Shown one piece after another: positions 19,405-29,800 of a DNA stretch of 64,000 nucleotides. Origin of the DNA: Candidula unifasciata (Eukaryota > Mollusca > Gastropoda > Stylommatophora > Geomitridae); assembly GCA_905116865.2 (NCBI GenBank), contig CAJHNH020000222.1, positions 1-64,000 on the forward strand, given 5' to 3'. A model generated the notes under the pieces. That model did no database searches. It was not told the DNA's origin and worked only from the letters and a program-made list of their open reading frames with translations. The translations under genes and the position numbers were made by a program. Numbering within the stretch: position 1 is the first letter of the stretch; every line of letters begins with the position of its first letter.

Positions 19405-20880
19405 GAGGCTTCTTCTTCTTCTTCTTCTTCACTTCCTCTTTTACCGCTGTGGGTGTCGAGGGAGATATAAGGTTCTGTTTCTAGCTCTTCTGGCTGCCTC
19501 GACCATAGGCACATCGTGCTGTTGTAGAGTTTCTCTGATGTTATCCTTCCATCTTGTTCTTGGTCTACCCCGTGCTCTATGTCCTTCTTCTCTTTCCATG
19601 TATGCTTTGTATGGTATGGTGTCACAAGGCATTCTCTCTAAGTGGGCAAACCATTTCACTTGCTGTCTTTGTATGTAATCCAGAATTGGTTCTGTGCCGA
19701 CTTGTTCTCTTATGATCTCATTCCTGATCTTATCTCTTATGGTCACTCCTACAGCCCTTCTCAGACATCTCATTTCCGTGGTTACTAATTTTCTTTTATG
19801 GTTTGTTGTGAGTGACCATGTCTGGCACTGGTAGCACAGAGTTGGAATAAATATGCTTTGAATAAGATGTCTCTTTGTGCTGATTGGGATTGTCTTATGC
19901 TGTAAGAGGGGGGCTAGCTGTCCCAATACTTGGTTTGCTTTACTGCATCTAATGTCAATTTCTTTATCCAATTTCCCATCTTCGGTAAATGTAGTTCCCA
20001 GATATATAAACTCAGATGCCTGTTTAATGCCTTTGTATTCTATTGCTATGTTTAGATATGTCTTCTTTTTTCCTATTGACATTACTTCTGTCTTTTCGGT
20101 GTTGATTCTCATATTATTTGTTTTACATTCTTCATTCATGGATGTTAGATGTTGTTGAAATTTCATGGCTGTATCTGCTATCAAGGCCTGGTCATCTGCA
20201 AAGAGTAATTCGTTGATCTTACTAAGATCTTCATTCATGGGCTTGGCATTCTTGCATATACTGTCGATGTAGGTGATAAACAGCAGTGGTGATAAGACAC
20301 ACCCCTGTCTTACTCCAGATGTCACTGTGAAAGGATGAGATGTTCCCTGATTTATTCTAACTACACTTCTACAATCCCTGTATAAACTTTTGCACACTTC
20401 GATGAGGTGTTCGCTTACTCCTTATCTTGCCATTATTTTCCATAGTAATTGTCTGTCGACTCTGTCAAATGCCTTCTCCTGGTCTACAAATGCCACAAAT
20501 AAGTTCTTATTGTATTCAATGTTCTTTTCTATTAACTGTTTAAGTGTGAAGATTGCATCTGTGCAGCTTCTATTTCTCCTAAATCCCATCTGTTCTTCTG
20601 CCAGCTGTGGTTCTATCACTGGTCTCAGTCTTGTTTCTATTATCTTGGCATACATTTTGCCAACATGGCTTAAAAGAGAGATGCCTCGATATTGACCGCA
20701 TTCTCGTTTGCTTCCTTTGTTCTTCCACAATGGTATAACTATTGCATGTTGCCAATCAATAGGGGCCGTTTGTTGTACCCATGCTGCATTGAATATTCTA
20801 TGAAGCCATCTGATGCTGCTTTCACCTGCTGCTTGAATTATTTCTGTTGGTAATCTATCAGCTCCTGGCTTCTAAAGCCG
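19405..20880 (-). pseudogene. RTE-type LINE, 5'-truncated ORF2 with one internal stop
   Basis: Read on the minus strand, the coding region starts abruptly near 20875 in the RT finger region (GADRLPTEII) and continues through CGQYRGISLLSHVGKMYAKI, GFRRNRSCTDAIF and VAFVDQEKAFDRVDR. After a single in-frame TAA at 20424-20422 it reads VTSGVRQGCVLSPLLF, then LLFADDQALIAD with the catalytic Asp pair. The C-terminus has MRCLRRAVGVTIRDKIRNEI, QVKWFAHLERMP, RGRPRTRWKDN and LYLPRH. It ends with (GAA)n at 19408-19432. The endonuclease and first RT blocks are missing, as in typical 5' truncation. It is in one frame apart from the stop, so it is a fairly young copy. Confidence 0.9.
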
Positions 20881-21374
20881 TAAATTATGTTGGCAAACGT
20901 AGAATACTGCTTGGTGGTCATATTCTTTTCAAACAAACGCTTAGTAACTCTGTTAATCTTGCAAATATACTATATTTTCAGCTTTCAGACCATGTTTTTA
21001 AATGAGCACGCCTGGTGTCAGACACAAAGAACTCAAAAGGAAGTTGAAATTGAGCGGTCCACATTTTATGATGGGTCATCGGTAAATTAAAAACCAGCAC
21101 TTTTCACGCGTCGATTGGGCCGGGCGGTTGTAACAAATTAGCACGTGATGCATTCCCTGGGACTCGAAGAGTTAATAACTTGCAATAGATTGCATCCCCT
21201 AGGGTCACAGTTTTCAGTTTTACTGTTTACTTAATTGTCGACACACTTTGAGCAGTTTGAGATTATCTTGTACTTGTGCAGTTTGTTCCTTGAAGTAAGA
21301 TTTATTTATTTGTGGTAGGTGACAAGGATTGACTGCTTTGCTTACAGTTGTCCCCTGTGTTGGTTCCGGGGCAC
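20881..21374. other. Unassigned stretch
   Basis: No gene or repeat end supported. 67- and 93-codon frames have no recognisable features; the latter overlaps SINE B. Confidence 0.3.
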
Positions 21375-21602
21375 TATTATAGGGAAAACTAGAATAGACC
21401 CACTGCCTACCCGAAGTCGGAGTGCATCTGCCTGAGAGGCAAGGTACCAATAGTTTGCACACAAATGTGTCAGATCTGTCAAACTGATGCACACACACCA
21501 CTCAGGTTCTGGAACAGGACTGCAGTCCAGAAGTGGACAAACAACCAGAACTTTCCGCCAGAGTTTACAGCTGGTGAACGTGAAGAAGAAGAAGCTTACA
21601 GT
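21375..21602 (+). mobile_element. SINE family B copy
   Basis: AATAGACCCACTGCCTACCC, GAAGTCGGAGTGCATCTGCC, CAGGTTCTGGAACAGGACTG and CCGCCAGAGTTTACAGCTGG, then a GAAGAAGAAGAAG tail (about 21582-21596). Confidence 0.85.
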
Positions 21603-21639
21603 TGTTTATTTTAACATAGAGAAAGCTTATGATTTCAGT

Positions 21640-22800
21640 ACGAAACCCTAGACACTTCTCTTCCCTCTTAACACAAAACCATCTGTATAGATAATCGGAT
21701 CATCTGGGCGTGTATTGTTGTGAATCAACTGTTGGACTTCCACCTTCAAAGCCCCCACTGGCCACTCTCTGCACCCCTGTCCTAATGTGATGATGACTCT
21801 ACACAGACCAGACTTTTCTTCTGGTTCTCTGACCCACTCCTCTCCATGCCCAGTGTTTTCCAGCATGCATACTTGTCTTATTATGACTTCTGTTTGAGCC
21901 TCCCATGATTTTTCCCTTTTCATCCTCTGACACAGACCTGCAGCCAAAGCTTCATACAGAAAAAAAAGTAAAGCACCCTTTTTCACGCCTTTAGGGTATA
22001 TAAGGGCTAGACCTATATTTTATAGATCAATCGGCACAAGATGGGTGACGTGGTCAGCATCATACCGGCCGCCTTTACTTCCTGGGACTGCACCCGGTAC
22101 CCACTCAAGGCTGGAGGTCGACCTAGGAGCCAAGTTTATTTTTGAAAAAAGCCCGGCTCCGCCAAGGAGCAAACCCATGACCTTCCGATCCATGGCGAGC
22201 GTCTAGCCGCTCCACCACAGCGACTCCTACTTCATAAAGAGGGTGCTCTTTATTTGCAGCCACTTTGAGGTATGACTTAGCCCGCAGCACCTTAAGCCTA
22301 TCTGCAATATTTGGCTATGCAAGGATGTCTCACATGCACACAGCTGGGTGTCTCTTGTACATCCCAGGATAACCTGCATAGCTTCATTCTGTATGCGCTC
22401 CAGTTATACTAGCTGACTTTTCAAAACATTAGGCAACCTCATTCCATAATTAATCACTGTGATGATAAAGTGTTGATATAGTGTGAACAGCATTCTCTGC
22501 TCCTTGTCCATTGCTACCATAATCTTTAGTGCATTGAGACCTTTTTTAACCCTTGTCACAACCCTCTATGTTATCCTTAAAAAACATACTTATGTTAAAG
22601 GTGATTCCCAGGTACCGCAGTATGCTGCCTCTTTTGATGTTCCTGTGGTTTATTTTGAGGCTTGGAACATCAGGTCTAACAATCCTGTTGCATTTTCTGG
22701 GTTGATTACAGCACTCATCTCTGTACACCAGTCAGTCACCTTATCTACTGTTGCCTGTAACTCTTGAACTATTTGATTCCCATCTGGAAGAAGGAAGAAT
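21640..22800 (-). pseudogene. RNase H-type LINE fragment, split by SINE A
   Basis: The minus strand from 22790 reads a degenerate RT thumb/connection region (KVTDWCTEMSAVINPE, NALKIMVAMDKEQRMLFTLY, INYGMRLPNV, TRDTQLCACE). After the SINE at 21975-22235 it continues in a 112-codon frame (21986-21648) that ends with the RNase H start PDDPIIYTDG. It belongs with the family E pieces, which carry the later RNase H part. It has several stops and shifts and is not functional. Confidence 0.65.
21975..22235 (-). mobile_element. SINE family A inserted in a LINE fragment
   Basis: Full-length minus copy: tail TTTAGGGTATATAAGGGC on the left, TTTTATAGATCAATCGGCAC, body, and reversed head with GAGCGTCTAGCCGC on the right. 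Flanks share CTTCATACAG/CTTCATAAAG, a 10-bp target duplication with one mismatch. Confidence 0.85.
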
Positions 22801-22959
22801 ACCATAAACTGAATAGTCAATAATAGTACTCAAAAGAAACCTGATAAAACATATCCAAAATTAATCACAAATGAAGGTAATCCTTATAATGAGTAAAATA
22901 AATATGTACAGTAAATCTTGTTCCGGATCAATTTTTAGAGGATCATCTCACAGCACTGT

Positions 22960-23290
22960 TATTAGGTGACAAACAACTTTTAAAAACAATATCTTCACAC
23001 AAAATAAACTTGATTTAACACTCAAACTACCAGTAATCATGTATTTGAAATAGAACTAGAAAAAACTGACTTTGCTATTATTTTTTTGTCCTGCTGTAAT
23101 TTAACTCTGTTTGTGACCGGTACCATAAGTATTGGAACTCTGCGCTGGTTGCTGAAGATAAGGTTGGAGCATGCATGGGAATGCCACCAGAGCTGTAATG
23201 TCAATTCTTGACTCAACTGCACTTGACTCTGTCATCTTTGTATATTAAAGAGTAGTCCCTCATCAAAGTTTGATGGTGTAAATGACGCAG
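22960..23290. repeat. Dispersed repeat L, interrupted by family E
   Basis: AACAATATCTTCACACAAAA and CTGACTTTGCTATTATT lie left of the family E piece (about 23095-23230); CCCTCATCAAAGTTTGATG lies right. The order is the same as in the uninterrupted copy at 19075-19340. Confidence 0.6.
23095..23230 (+). mobile_element. Family E fragment inside repeat L
   Basis: GTGACCGGTACCATAAGTAT, TGGAACTCTGCGCTGGTTGC and GTCAATTCTTGACTCAACT match family E. It is a short 3'-end insertion. Confidence 0.6.
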
Positions 23291-23509
23291 AAAAGTCTAG
23301 GATGCTGCTTTTGTCATCCAGCCTCGCCTAAATCTGATCAACATAAGTATTTTATTACAGTTTTGAGTTATAAAGTATGTTCATGTGTGCAAAGAAAACC
23401 ACTCGACTACCTATGTCTTCCCCCCCCCCCCCCTTTCCCCCAGTGTCTTTATTCACCTTCGCAGAAGTGTTTCCCTGCCTCATTTTCCTGAAGCTATAAC
23501 CTCCATCGG

Positions 23510-23765
23510 GTGCCGCCATGGTGTAGTGGCTAAACATTCACCTTGCGGACCAGAAGGTTGTGGGTTCAAATGTGAATGGAGCTGGACTTTTTTCAGAAAT
23601 TACCCTGGCTCCCATGCTGACCCAACCTTAAATGGGTACCAGGACAAGTTCTGGGAAGTGAAGATCTTGAACCATTTCTCCTACCAAGTGCCGATTTGTC
23701 TATAAAATATAGGTCTAGCCCTTTGTGCCCAATAAGACAGGCTGTGGCAAAGTGTCTTTACTTGG
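23510..23765 (+). mobile_element. SINE family A copy with the best tRNA head
   Basis: A box GTGGTGTAGTGGCTAAACA and B box GGGTTCAAATGTG are about 30 bp apart as in RNA polymerase III promoters. The body has CCTGGCTCCCATGCTGACCC and GGGTACCAGGACAAG, and the tail has TATAAAATATAGGTCTAGCC. It defines the family's 5' end. Confidence 0.85.
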
Positions 23766-23799
23766 TGCCCTCCATCACTGCTCTCTTCTAGCCACCATG

Positions 23800-24150
23800 A
23801 CATTTTCACTTGTAAAGGATACATTTAAAGTGAGAAGCAACAACAAAATTCATAATCTGTTTAAATCACCACTTATCACTGGCATCATGAGAGCTAATAG
23901 ACTGAAATGGTTGGGGCATATTGAAAAAATGTCAGATGACAGAAAAGTAGAAACTGTATACACCAGATGAATGGTCGTAGACCACAAGGCAGACCAAGAA
24001 GACGATGGAGAGATAATATCCAGACAGACCTGCAAACACTTGGTGTCCCCAACTGGAAAGAGAAGGCCAACCAGAGAAATGAATGAAGGCGGGTGATATC
24101 TGCAGCAATGAACCTTAAGGGATGGGAATGCTGAAGAAGAAGAAAAAAGG
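23800..24150 (+). mobile_element. RTE-type LINE 3' end, second subfamily
   Basis: Encodes pieces such as HNLFKSPLITGIMRANRLKW and LGHIEKMSDDRKVE, then GRPRRRW and a final segment with NLKGWEC. It ends with GAAGAAGAAG at about 24132. Parallel copies: 47490-48130 (longer), 39525-39570, 45110-45220 and 45540-45600 (fragments). Confidence 0.75.
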
Positions 24151-24189
24151 ATACATTTATATGCTTAATTTTCTTCTTTAAATTCTTAT

Positions 24190-24445
24190 GTAGTCTGCAC
24201 CTGATGAGGTGCAGAGAAATTTGCAAGAAAGTAAATTGTGCAATCTTTTGTTTACAAAGACATAAAAGCCCCCCCCCCCCCCCTTTTCCTAAAATAAAAA
24301 CAATATTGTATTCAAAGCAATGCTTCCCCGTTGTAAATTTGAACAAAGAAGACACAAACAATAGATTGCACAATTTATTGCCCGGCATATTTCGCCATAT
24401 CTCGTCAGGTGCATGCTACAGTAACAATTACATAAATGAAGCAAA
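24190..24445 (-). mobile_element. Penelope-like 3' terminal region (family H)
   Basis: Minus strand reads GTAGCATGCACCTGACGAGA, TATGGCGAAATATGCCGGGC and AATAAATTGTGCAATCTATT. A second, inverted piece is at 24190-24260, and a poly(C) run at 24269-24283 lies between. It lies next to the Penelope-type endonuclease relic in the same orientation. Confidence 0.55.
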
Positions 24446-24479
24446 TAAGTGAATCCTTTATAACTTAAGTACAATTTCA

Positions 24480-24845
24480 ACAACGATCAAACGTGACTGC
24501 CTGTTTTGACCAGGGTAGGTGTAAAGACTGAACCATCTCTTTCTGAATACAGAGTTCTGGGCACAGGTGATGAATTGCAGATGCTTAGAAAAATCTTAGC
24601 GTTGTGCCATTGGTTGACGTATGAAGGATTTGAAAGGCGTTGCATTTGATCACTAAATGTCAAGATTTTAGAAGATGGCGTACTATTGCAGAGGGGTGAT
24701 CTTTGCCGCCAGTATTCTCATTTTTAATATTATTTTGCATGGCTTTTTCTATCCATAGTGGAATGTGCTCATCGACTCGTTTCTCCAGGCGTCGATCAGT
24801 TCTGCCTACATAAGCAGCTTCACTGCTACATTATTATATGCTTTT
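24480..24845 (-). pseudogene. Penelope-like GIY-YIG endonuclease relic
   Basis: One minus-strand frame with two stops reads SEAAYVGRTDRRLEKRVDEH, then DHPSAIVRHLLKS, FQILHTSTNGTTLRF and LCPELCIQKEMVQ. The AYVGRT...RRL...R..EH pattern and the later E are the core of the GIY-YIG domain found at the C-terminus of Penelope-like retroelements. The RT domain is not seen upstream. It is a degenerate 3' remnant. Confidence 0.75.
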
Positions 24846-24949
24846 AACCACTTTCCAGAATAAACTAGGGCATCTGTGTTTGAAACAAAGAACCAGAAAG
24901 ACAATTCAGAATTATGGATTCATGTTTATACACTATCTAATTATCTAAT

Positions 24950-25135
24950 TCTGTGGGTCACAACTCGTTTGGGGGTCTAACGACCTTTTCACATAGGTGG
25001 CCAAAGATCAACGAAAAACACATATTCACTGAAGTTATGAGGTAGCAATGAAAATAATTGTATGCTTGGGGATCACCACAACAGGAAGAATTATATTAAA
25101 GGATCACAGCCTAATTGAGAACTACTGATCTAAGG
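24950..25135. mobile_element. SPIN-like hAT MITE, older copy
   Basis: GTGGGTCACAACTCGTTTGG, CGAAAAACACATATTCACTG, AAGTTATGAGGTAGCAATGA and the right end TTGAGAACTACTG follow the copy at 12162. The left terminal repeat is eroded. Confidence 0.75.
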
Positions 25136-25213
25136 GTTTTGTCAGGTGTGGAAGCATGTCAGCAAACCAACCAGTAGATGCATGATATTGGAGATGACAC
25201 AAAGGAAGAAGCA

Positions 25214-25480
25214 TGATTGCCGGTGCTTTATTAATATCCTACCGCAGATAACATCACAGGACAGCCCAACATTTTAGAGGGTGGTAAGACTGGGTTTCCC
25301 GGCTTTCAGAAACATGTAGAACTGGCCCTAACCCCAACCCACCTACGTCCCACGGGAGAGTAGAGCCGAGGTCCCACAACTGCATGCAGCCTATCTACAA
25401 CCCCCTGAAATATTTGACTGTCCTGTGACCTGTGGATTTCCCCTGTTTGGGGTAGGATATTAATAAAGCACCTGATTGCC
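25214..25480. mobile_element. MITE (family N), 251 bp, perfect 8-bp TSD
   Basis: Element 25222-25472 starts GGTGCTTTATTAATATCCTA and ends TAGGATATTAATAAAGCACC (a perfect 20-bp inverted pair). It is flanked by TGATTGCC on both sides. It aligns in reverse orientation with 12652-12908. It sits just 5' of the GTPase start-codon exon. Confidence 0.92.
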
Positions 25481-25558
25481 TATACAAGTCAGCAAGACAC
25501 TTCATGGCGTTTTCCATCTTGCACACTGCCACTTTTTCATTGTTTTGTTTTTTTGCAG

Positions 25559-25707
25559 AATCTAACCCTGTAATTTTGGAAAATACAAGAGAATGTCGGG
25601 AAAAGTTAAATCTCGTTCATCAGCAAATGCAGCGGACAGTGCAACACAGTCTTTGAATGAGAGGATCTTGAAAGAATGTCATAGCCTTTACATCGACCCT
25701 GAAAATG
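25559..25707 (+). CDS. Dynamin/EHD-like GTPase, start-codon exon
   Basis: Acceptor: a T-rich run ending TTTTTTTGCAG at 25558. The exon has a 34-nt 5' UTR part with an in-frame TAA upstream, then ATG at 25593. It encodes 38 residues beginning MSGKVKSRSS and ending SLYIDPEN, plus one base (G). The donor is G|GTAAGA at 25708. The phase (1) matches the exon at 32076, which supplies GA to make Gly, followed by LVKIAESLGL. The acceptor before the start codon implies at least one upstream non-coding exon. The short Ser/Ala-rich head followed by a helix-like ERILKECHSLY precedes the GTPase fold as in EHD/dynamin-type N-termini. Rest of the gene: see 32076-32187. Confidence 0.8.
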
Positions 25708-26154
25708 GTAAGAGCAGCTGTATTTAATTATTACAGCATCAAATGGAAAATGAAAAAGGGGGGGGGGGGTGGTGGGGGAGTCTTACCTGCCGGCTCAGAG
25801 ATCTTTGGTCGAAATCTGTGCCAAGGCAGATTTTTATACTTTACCTGGGTCTCCCTTGTTGGCCCAGCTTAAAATTATTATACCTTCTACCCGACTTACG
25901 GCCTGTGCGGCTTACCACCATCCATACTTCATCATCTCCATCATGTGTCGGTAAGTGTAGGCTGTCATATTGCACCATTTCACAAGATCTCCAGAATCAT
26001 GGATCAGTGCATTTTTGTTGAGGTGTCTTGACTCATCCATCTGGCCAGGCCATCCAGGTTTTTATCTCTTTGCCTTCCATTTGCTTTCTCTCCATCAATC
26101 TTACCAGTTGTTCACAAATTCTCAAGTCAGTGTTTTCTTGTAACATGTATCACC

Positions 26155-26365
26155 ACAGTCTGGTGAGATTGATGGATGCGGGGGGGGAGGTGATGAGAGG
26201 TTCTGGCAGATGCTCAAGGCTCAGAGGAAAGGCAAGATGGATGTTTAATCTGAATGCTACTGGCACCATTAGTATCGGAACTCTTCACTGGCTGCTGAAG
26301 ATGGTGACGGAGTGCTTATGGGAATGCCCCGAGTACTGTGATGTCGGTTCTTGAATCAACTCCTG
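26155..26365 (+). mobile_element. Family E piece (RNase H-type LINE C-terminus)
   Basis: The frame at 26178-26354 reads MRGSGRCSRLRGKARWMFNL, then GTISIGTLHWLLKMVTECLW and ECPEYCDVGS. Homologous frames occur at 37747-37560 (minus) and 55400-55580. The order fits the end of a LINE ORF downstream of RNase H. Confidence 0.6.
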
Positions 26366-26589
26366 TAATATGTAACATCCACACTTACTAACACACAATA
26401 AAATAAAAACAGTTAAGAAAGAAAAATAACTACGTTGGTAGGGTCAAAAGATTCCAGGAACTGATGCAGTAGTGTACATATTATATGTGTTTCACATTAT
26501 GTACAATAATTATATGTAGGTAGATTGAATATTTGTGTTTTATGTACAGTTTTTGAAACCTGTTTAATAAAAAACAGTTTAGGTTTAGA

Positions 26590-26870
26590 CGACGGATCAA
26601 TATCATGGTGCACGTTTAGTAACCCATAAGTGCTTTGTTCTACTTCTACACACGGGCATCTGATCTTACTTTACAGAGACGGCAGGAAATTACTAGAAGT
26701 CCACTTTTAAAAATCCTAGCCGTCACCGGTGCTTGAACCCGGGACCTCCAGCACTCAGAGGCGGACACTATGCCTTGAGACTATGCAGCCCCCTAAAAAT
26801 TCACCAGCCTTACCGAGGATTCGAACCTGGCTCTCCTGCATGAGAGACAAAACATCTTCAGTGCTGATAT
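26590..26870 (-). mobile_element. SINE family C copy plus a tRNA-like fragment
   Basis: 26590-26800: GTAACCCATAAGTGCTTTGT, CCAGCACTCAGAGGCGGACA and reversed B box GCTTGAACCCGGGACC, ending AGACTATGCAGCCCCC. Directly beyond it, 26810-26860 carries a second reversed B box (GGATTCGAACCTGG), a separate tRNA-derived fragment. Confidence 0.75.
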
Positions 26871-26885
26871 TAAATTAAACTTATC

Positions 26886-29800
26886 AATATAACAAATGAG
26901 ACTGCTTCGGACTGTCCAAGGGACAGGACGTGTTTTTCTCGCTCCCATCATTTTAGATTTTTTAAGCCCTGTTGCATTGGATATCTGAGGATAATTTTTA
27001 TATCACTGTGACCGTTGTTCCGTCGGGCTTACTGTGAAATAGTTTTTGTGTGACTTTGTAGATCAATATTCGTTAAAAATGGAATATAGTGTATTATAAT
27101 AGGTTTTCAGCAACAGAAGCCTCTGTTGCCAACGGGGCACAAACAGGCCCGATTGTGTTTCACCTGGCCCCATGGATTTATGGCATTTTAGACAGTAATT
27201 GTCCTGTGGGCGTACACACGGTGGCATACAACCGGACTGGTGAAGCGCTGCCACGCCAACACAGGATGCCGTTAAAAATTTAATTAGGTATTTTCCCCGT
27301 GTAGGTGGGACTCGATAGCTGGGGACAGCGGCCCACCTATGAGAAGGATACTCTGAAACTAAACTACCACTGCCCGGTGGTCAGGCCTTGGTTGGTTACG
27401 GGCTAAGGAAGCACATCCTAAAAGAAAAGCACGTTGAAGACGGAGACGCCAGGTCGAAAGGCACAGATAGTGTGGGAGAATATTTTCCCACAAACATGAC
27501 GTCACGCATACCTTCTTGAATGTCAGAAAACCCTAGCAGGAATGAAGACTGTGGTGTTTAATCTTTAACACTTCAGTGAAACATATCACGGTGAGCCCTA
27601 CCTTAAAAGTGGCAACTGTACAACGTCACCACTCGCAAAGCTAGAAAAACAGCCTAGATTATAAATCTATCAGAGGGACAAGATGGACGAAGAAGACGTG
27701 TGCGCTCTGAGGATTCTACAATGGAATGCAGAGGGAGTCCGCAACAAAAAAGCTGCACTCACAAAACAACTTACGGAAGGAAATATTGATATTGCCTGTA
27801 TACAGGAGACACACCTGTCAGAAAAGCACAGATTCTGTATTAGAAGCTTCCAGTGCTTCAGACAGGACAGAGAAAATGGTCCCAAGGGAGGAGTCCTCAT
27901 CCTTGTAAAAAACAGCATCCCAGCAGCTAGTCTTACAGTGGACACAAAACAGGAGTCTGAGATCATGGGTGTCAGACTCAACATTGCAGACAAGGAAATT
28001 GTGTTGTACAATTGTTACTGCCCGCCAAGCAAAGAACTCTCATTATACAACATGAGAATCCCAGATGACAACTGTATCGTTCTAGGAGATTTTAACAGCT
28101 GCTCTCCAAGCTGGGGATATTCACAGCTCAACGACAGAGGAGAAGAAGTGGAGGACTGGCAGACATATGCCAGACTCCAGCTAATCAACAAATCAGATGA
28201 CTCCCCATCTTTTTTCTCCAGGAGATGGCTTTCAACCAGCCGCCCAGACTTAACATTTGCCACGTTAGACTTAGCAAGCAACATACATAAAATGGTGCTC
28301 AGCCAACTAGCAGGTAGTGACCACCGACCGATCCTGATTTCTGTTCTAAATATGAGAGGCCTTCATTCGATGCCGCCCCCTCGTTGGAATTACAAGAAAG
28401 CTGACTGGAACAGTTTTGCTGTAATAAATGAGGGCAATGAGATCAGATCTGGAAACGATGCTGCAAATATCCTTTTAAATCAGTTTAAATCTGTTAGTGA
28501 TATTAATATAGAAAAGTCCAGAGAAGATGAGGTAGTACAAAGAATAAAAGAACTCGAGGAGGCCAGCAAGAGTAAACCAGCAGAGAGCATCATGACAGAT
28601 AAATTCTCAATGAGTGAACTTAACACAGGACTTAACCAGCTGAAATCCAACCAAGCCCCTGGTCCCGATAAAATCACGAATGATATGTTACTACACATGG
28701 GTCTAAGTGCCAAAAAGAAATTATTAAACATCTTTAATGCCAGCTGGATTTTTAGTATAGTTCCTCCAGCCTGGAGGAAGTCTGAAATCTTCGTAATCCT
28801 GAAACAAGGAAAGCCGAAGAACAACGCAGACAGCTACAGACCCATCAGCCTCACTAGCTGTCTGTGCAAACTATTTGAAAGATTATTGAACAACCGACTG
28901 ACCTGGTTCCTAGAGAAAAACGTCAAACTAATGGAGGAACAGGCAGGTTTTCGACGTTGTAGATCAACAGAAGACCAAATTACATTTATTGCTCAACACA
29001 TTGAAGATGCATTTCAGGAAAAAAAGCACACTATTGCAGTTTGGGTGGATATGGAAAAGGCCTTCGACAAAGTGTGGAAAAATGGGCTGAAACAAAAGCT
29101 ACTTGAAAGTGGAATATCCCATCACATGCTTGGGTGGATCGTAAAATATCTTGAAAATCGATCTGCAAGAGTCAAGATACAGGGTTCAAGGAGCAGATCA
29201 GTTTCAATGACACATGGAGTTCCACAAGGCGGAGTTCTGTCCCCAATTCTTTTCCTAGTTTACATTAACGACATAAAATCAACCCTCTGTAATGGAGTTC
29301 AAGCCGTTATGTATGCCGATGATCTGGCGCTACTGAGTTCAGAGGAGGACACTGAAAAAGCACAGACAAGGCTTCAAGAATCCCTCGGAACTCTAGAGAG
29401 GTGGTCTAATAGCTGGTACATGCCTGTAAATGGGGCCAAAACCACACACACCATTTTCAGTCTCTCTACCAAACCCCAGAAAGTTTCACTTAGATATGGC
29501 AGCCAGGCACTGATACATGATGACTCACCGTCATATTTAGGAGTAACCTTTGACTCAAGACTCACATGGAGAAAACAGATAGAAAAGACACAGAGCAAGG
29601 GACTCAAGAGAACACAACTGATGAGGAAGTTAGCTGGAACAGACTGGGGGGCAAACCTCAATTTCCTTAAGAGGACCTATACAGGCTATGTGAGGCCAAC
29701 ACTAGAATATGGAATAGCTGCTTGGGGCACAGCAGCTAAATCAAATTTTCAGAAAGTCTCAAAGATCCAAAACCATGCTCTCCGTATTATGACAGGGGCA

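Noticed and set aside
23510..23600. True tRNA gene
   Set aside because: A and B boxes are present, but there is no complete cloverleaf or 3' end, and the same head precedes SINE bodies at many sites.
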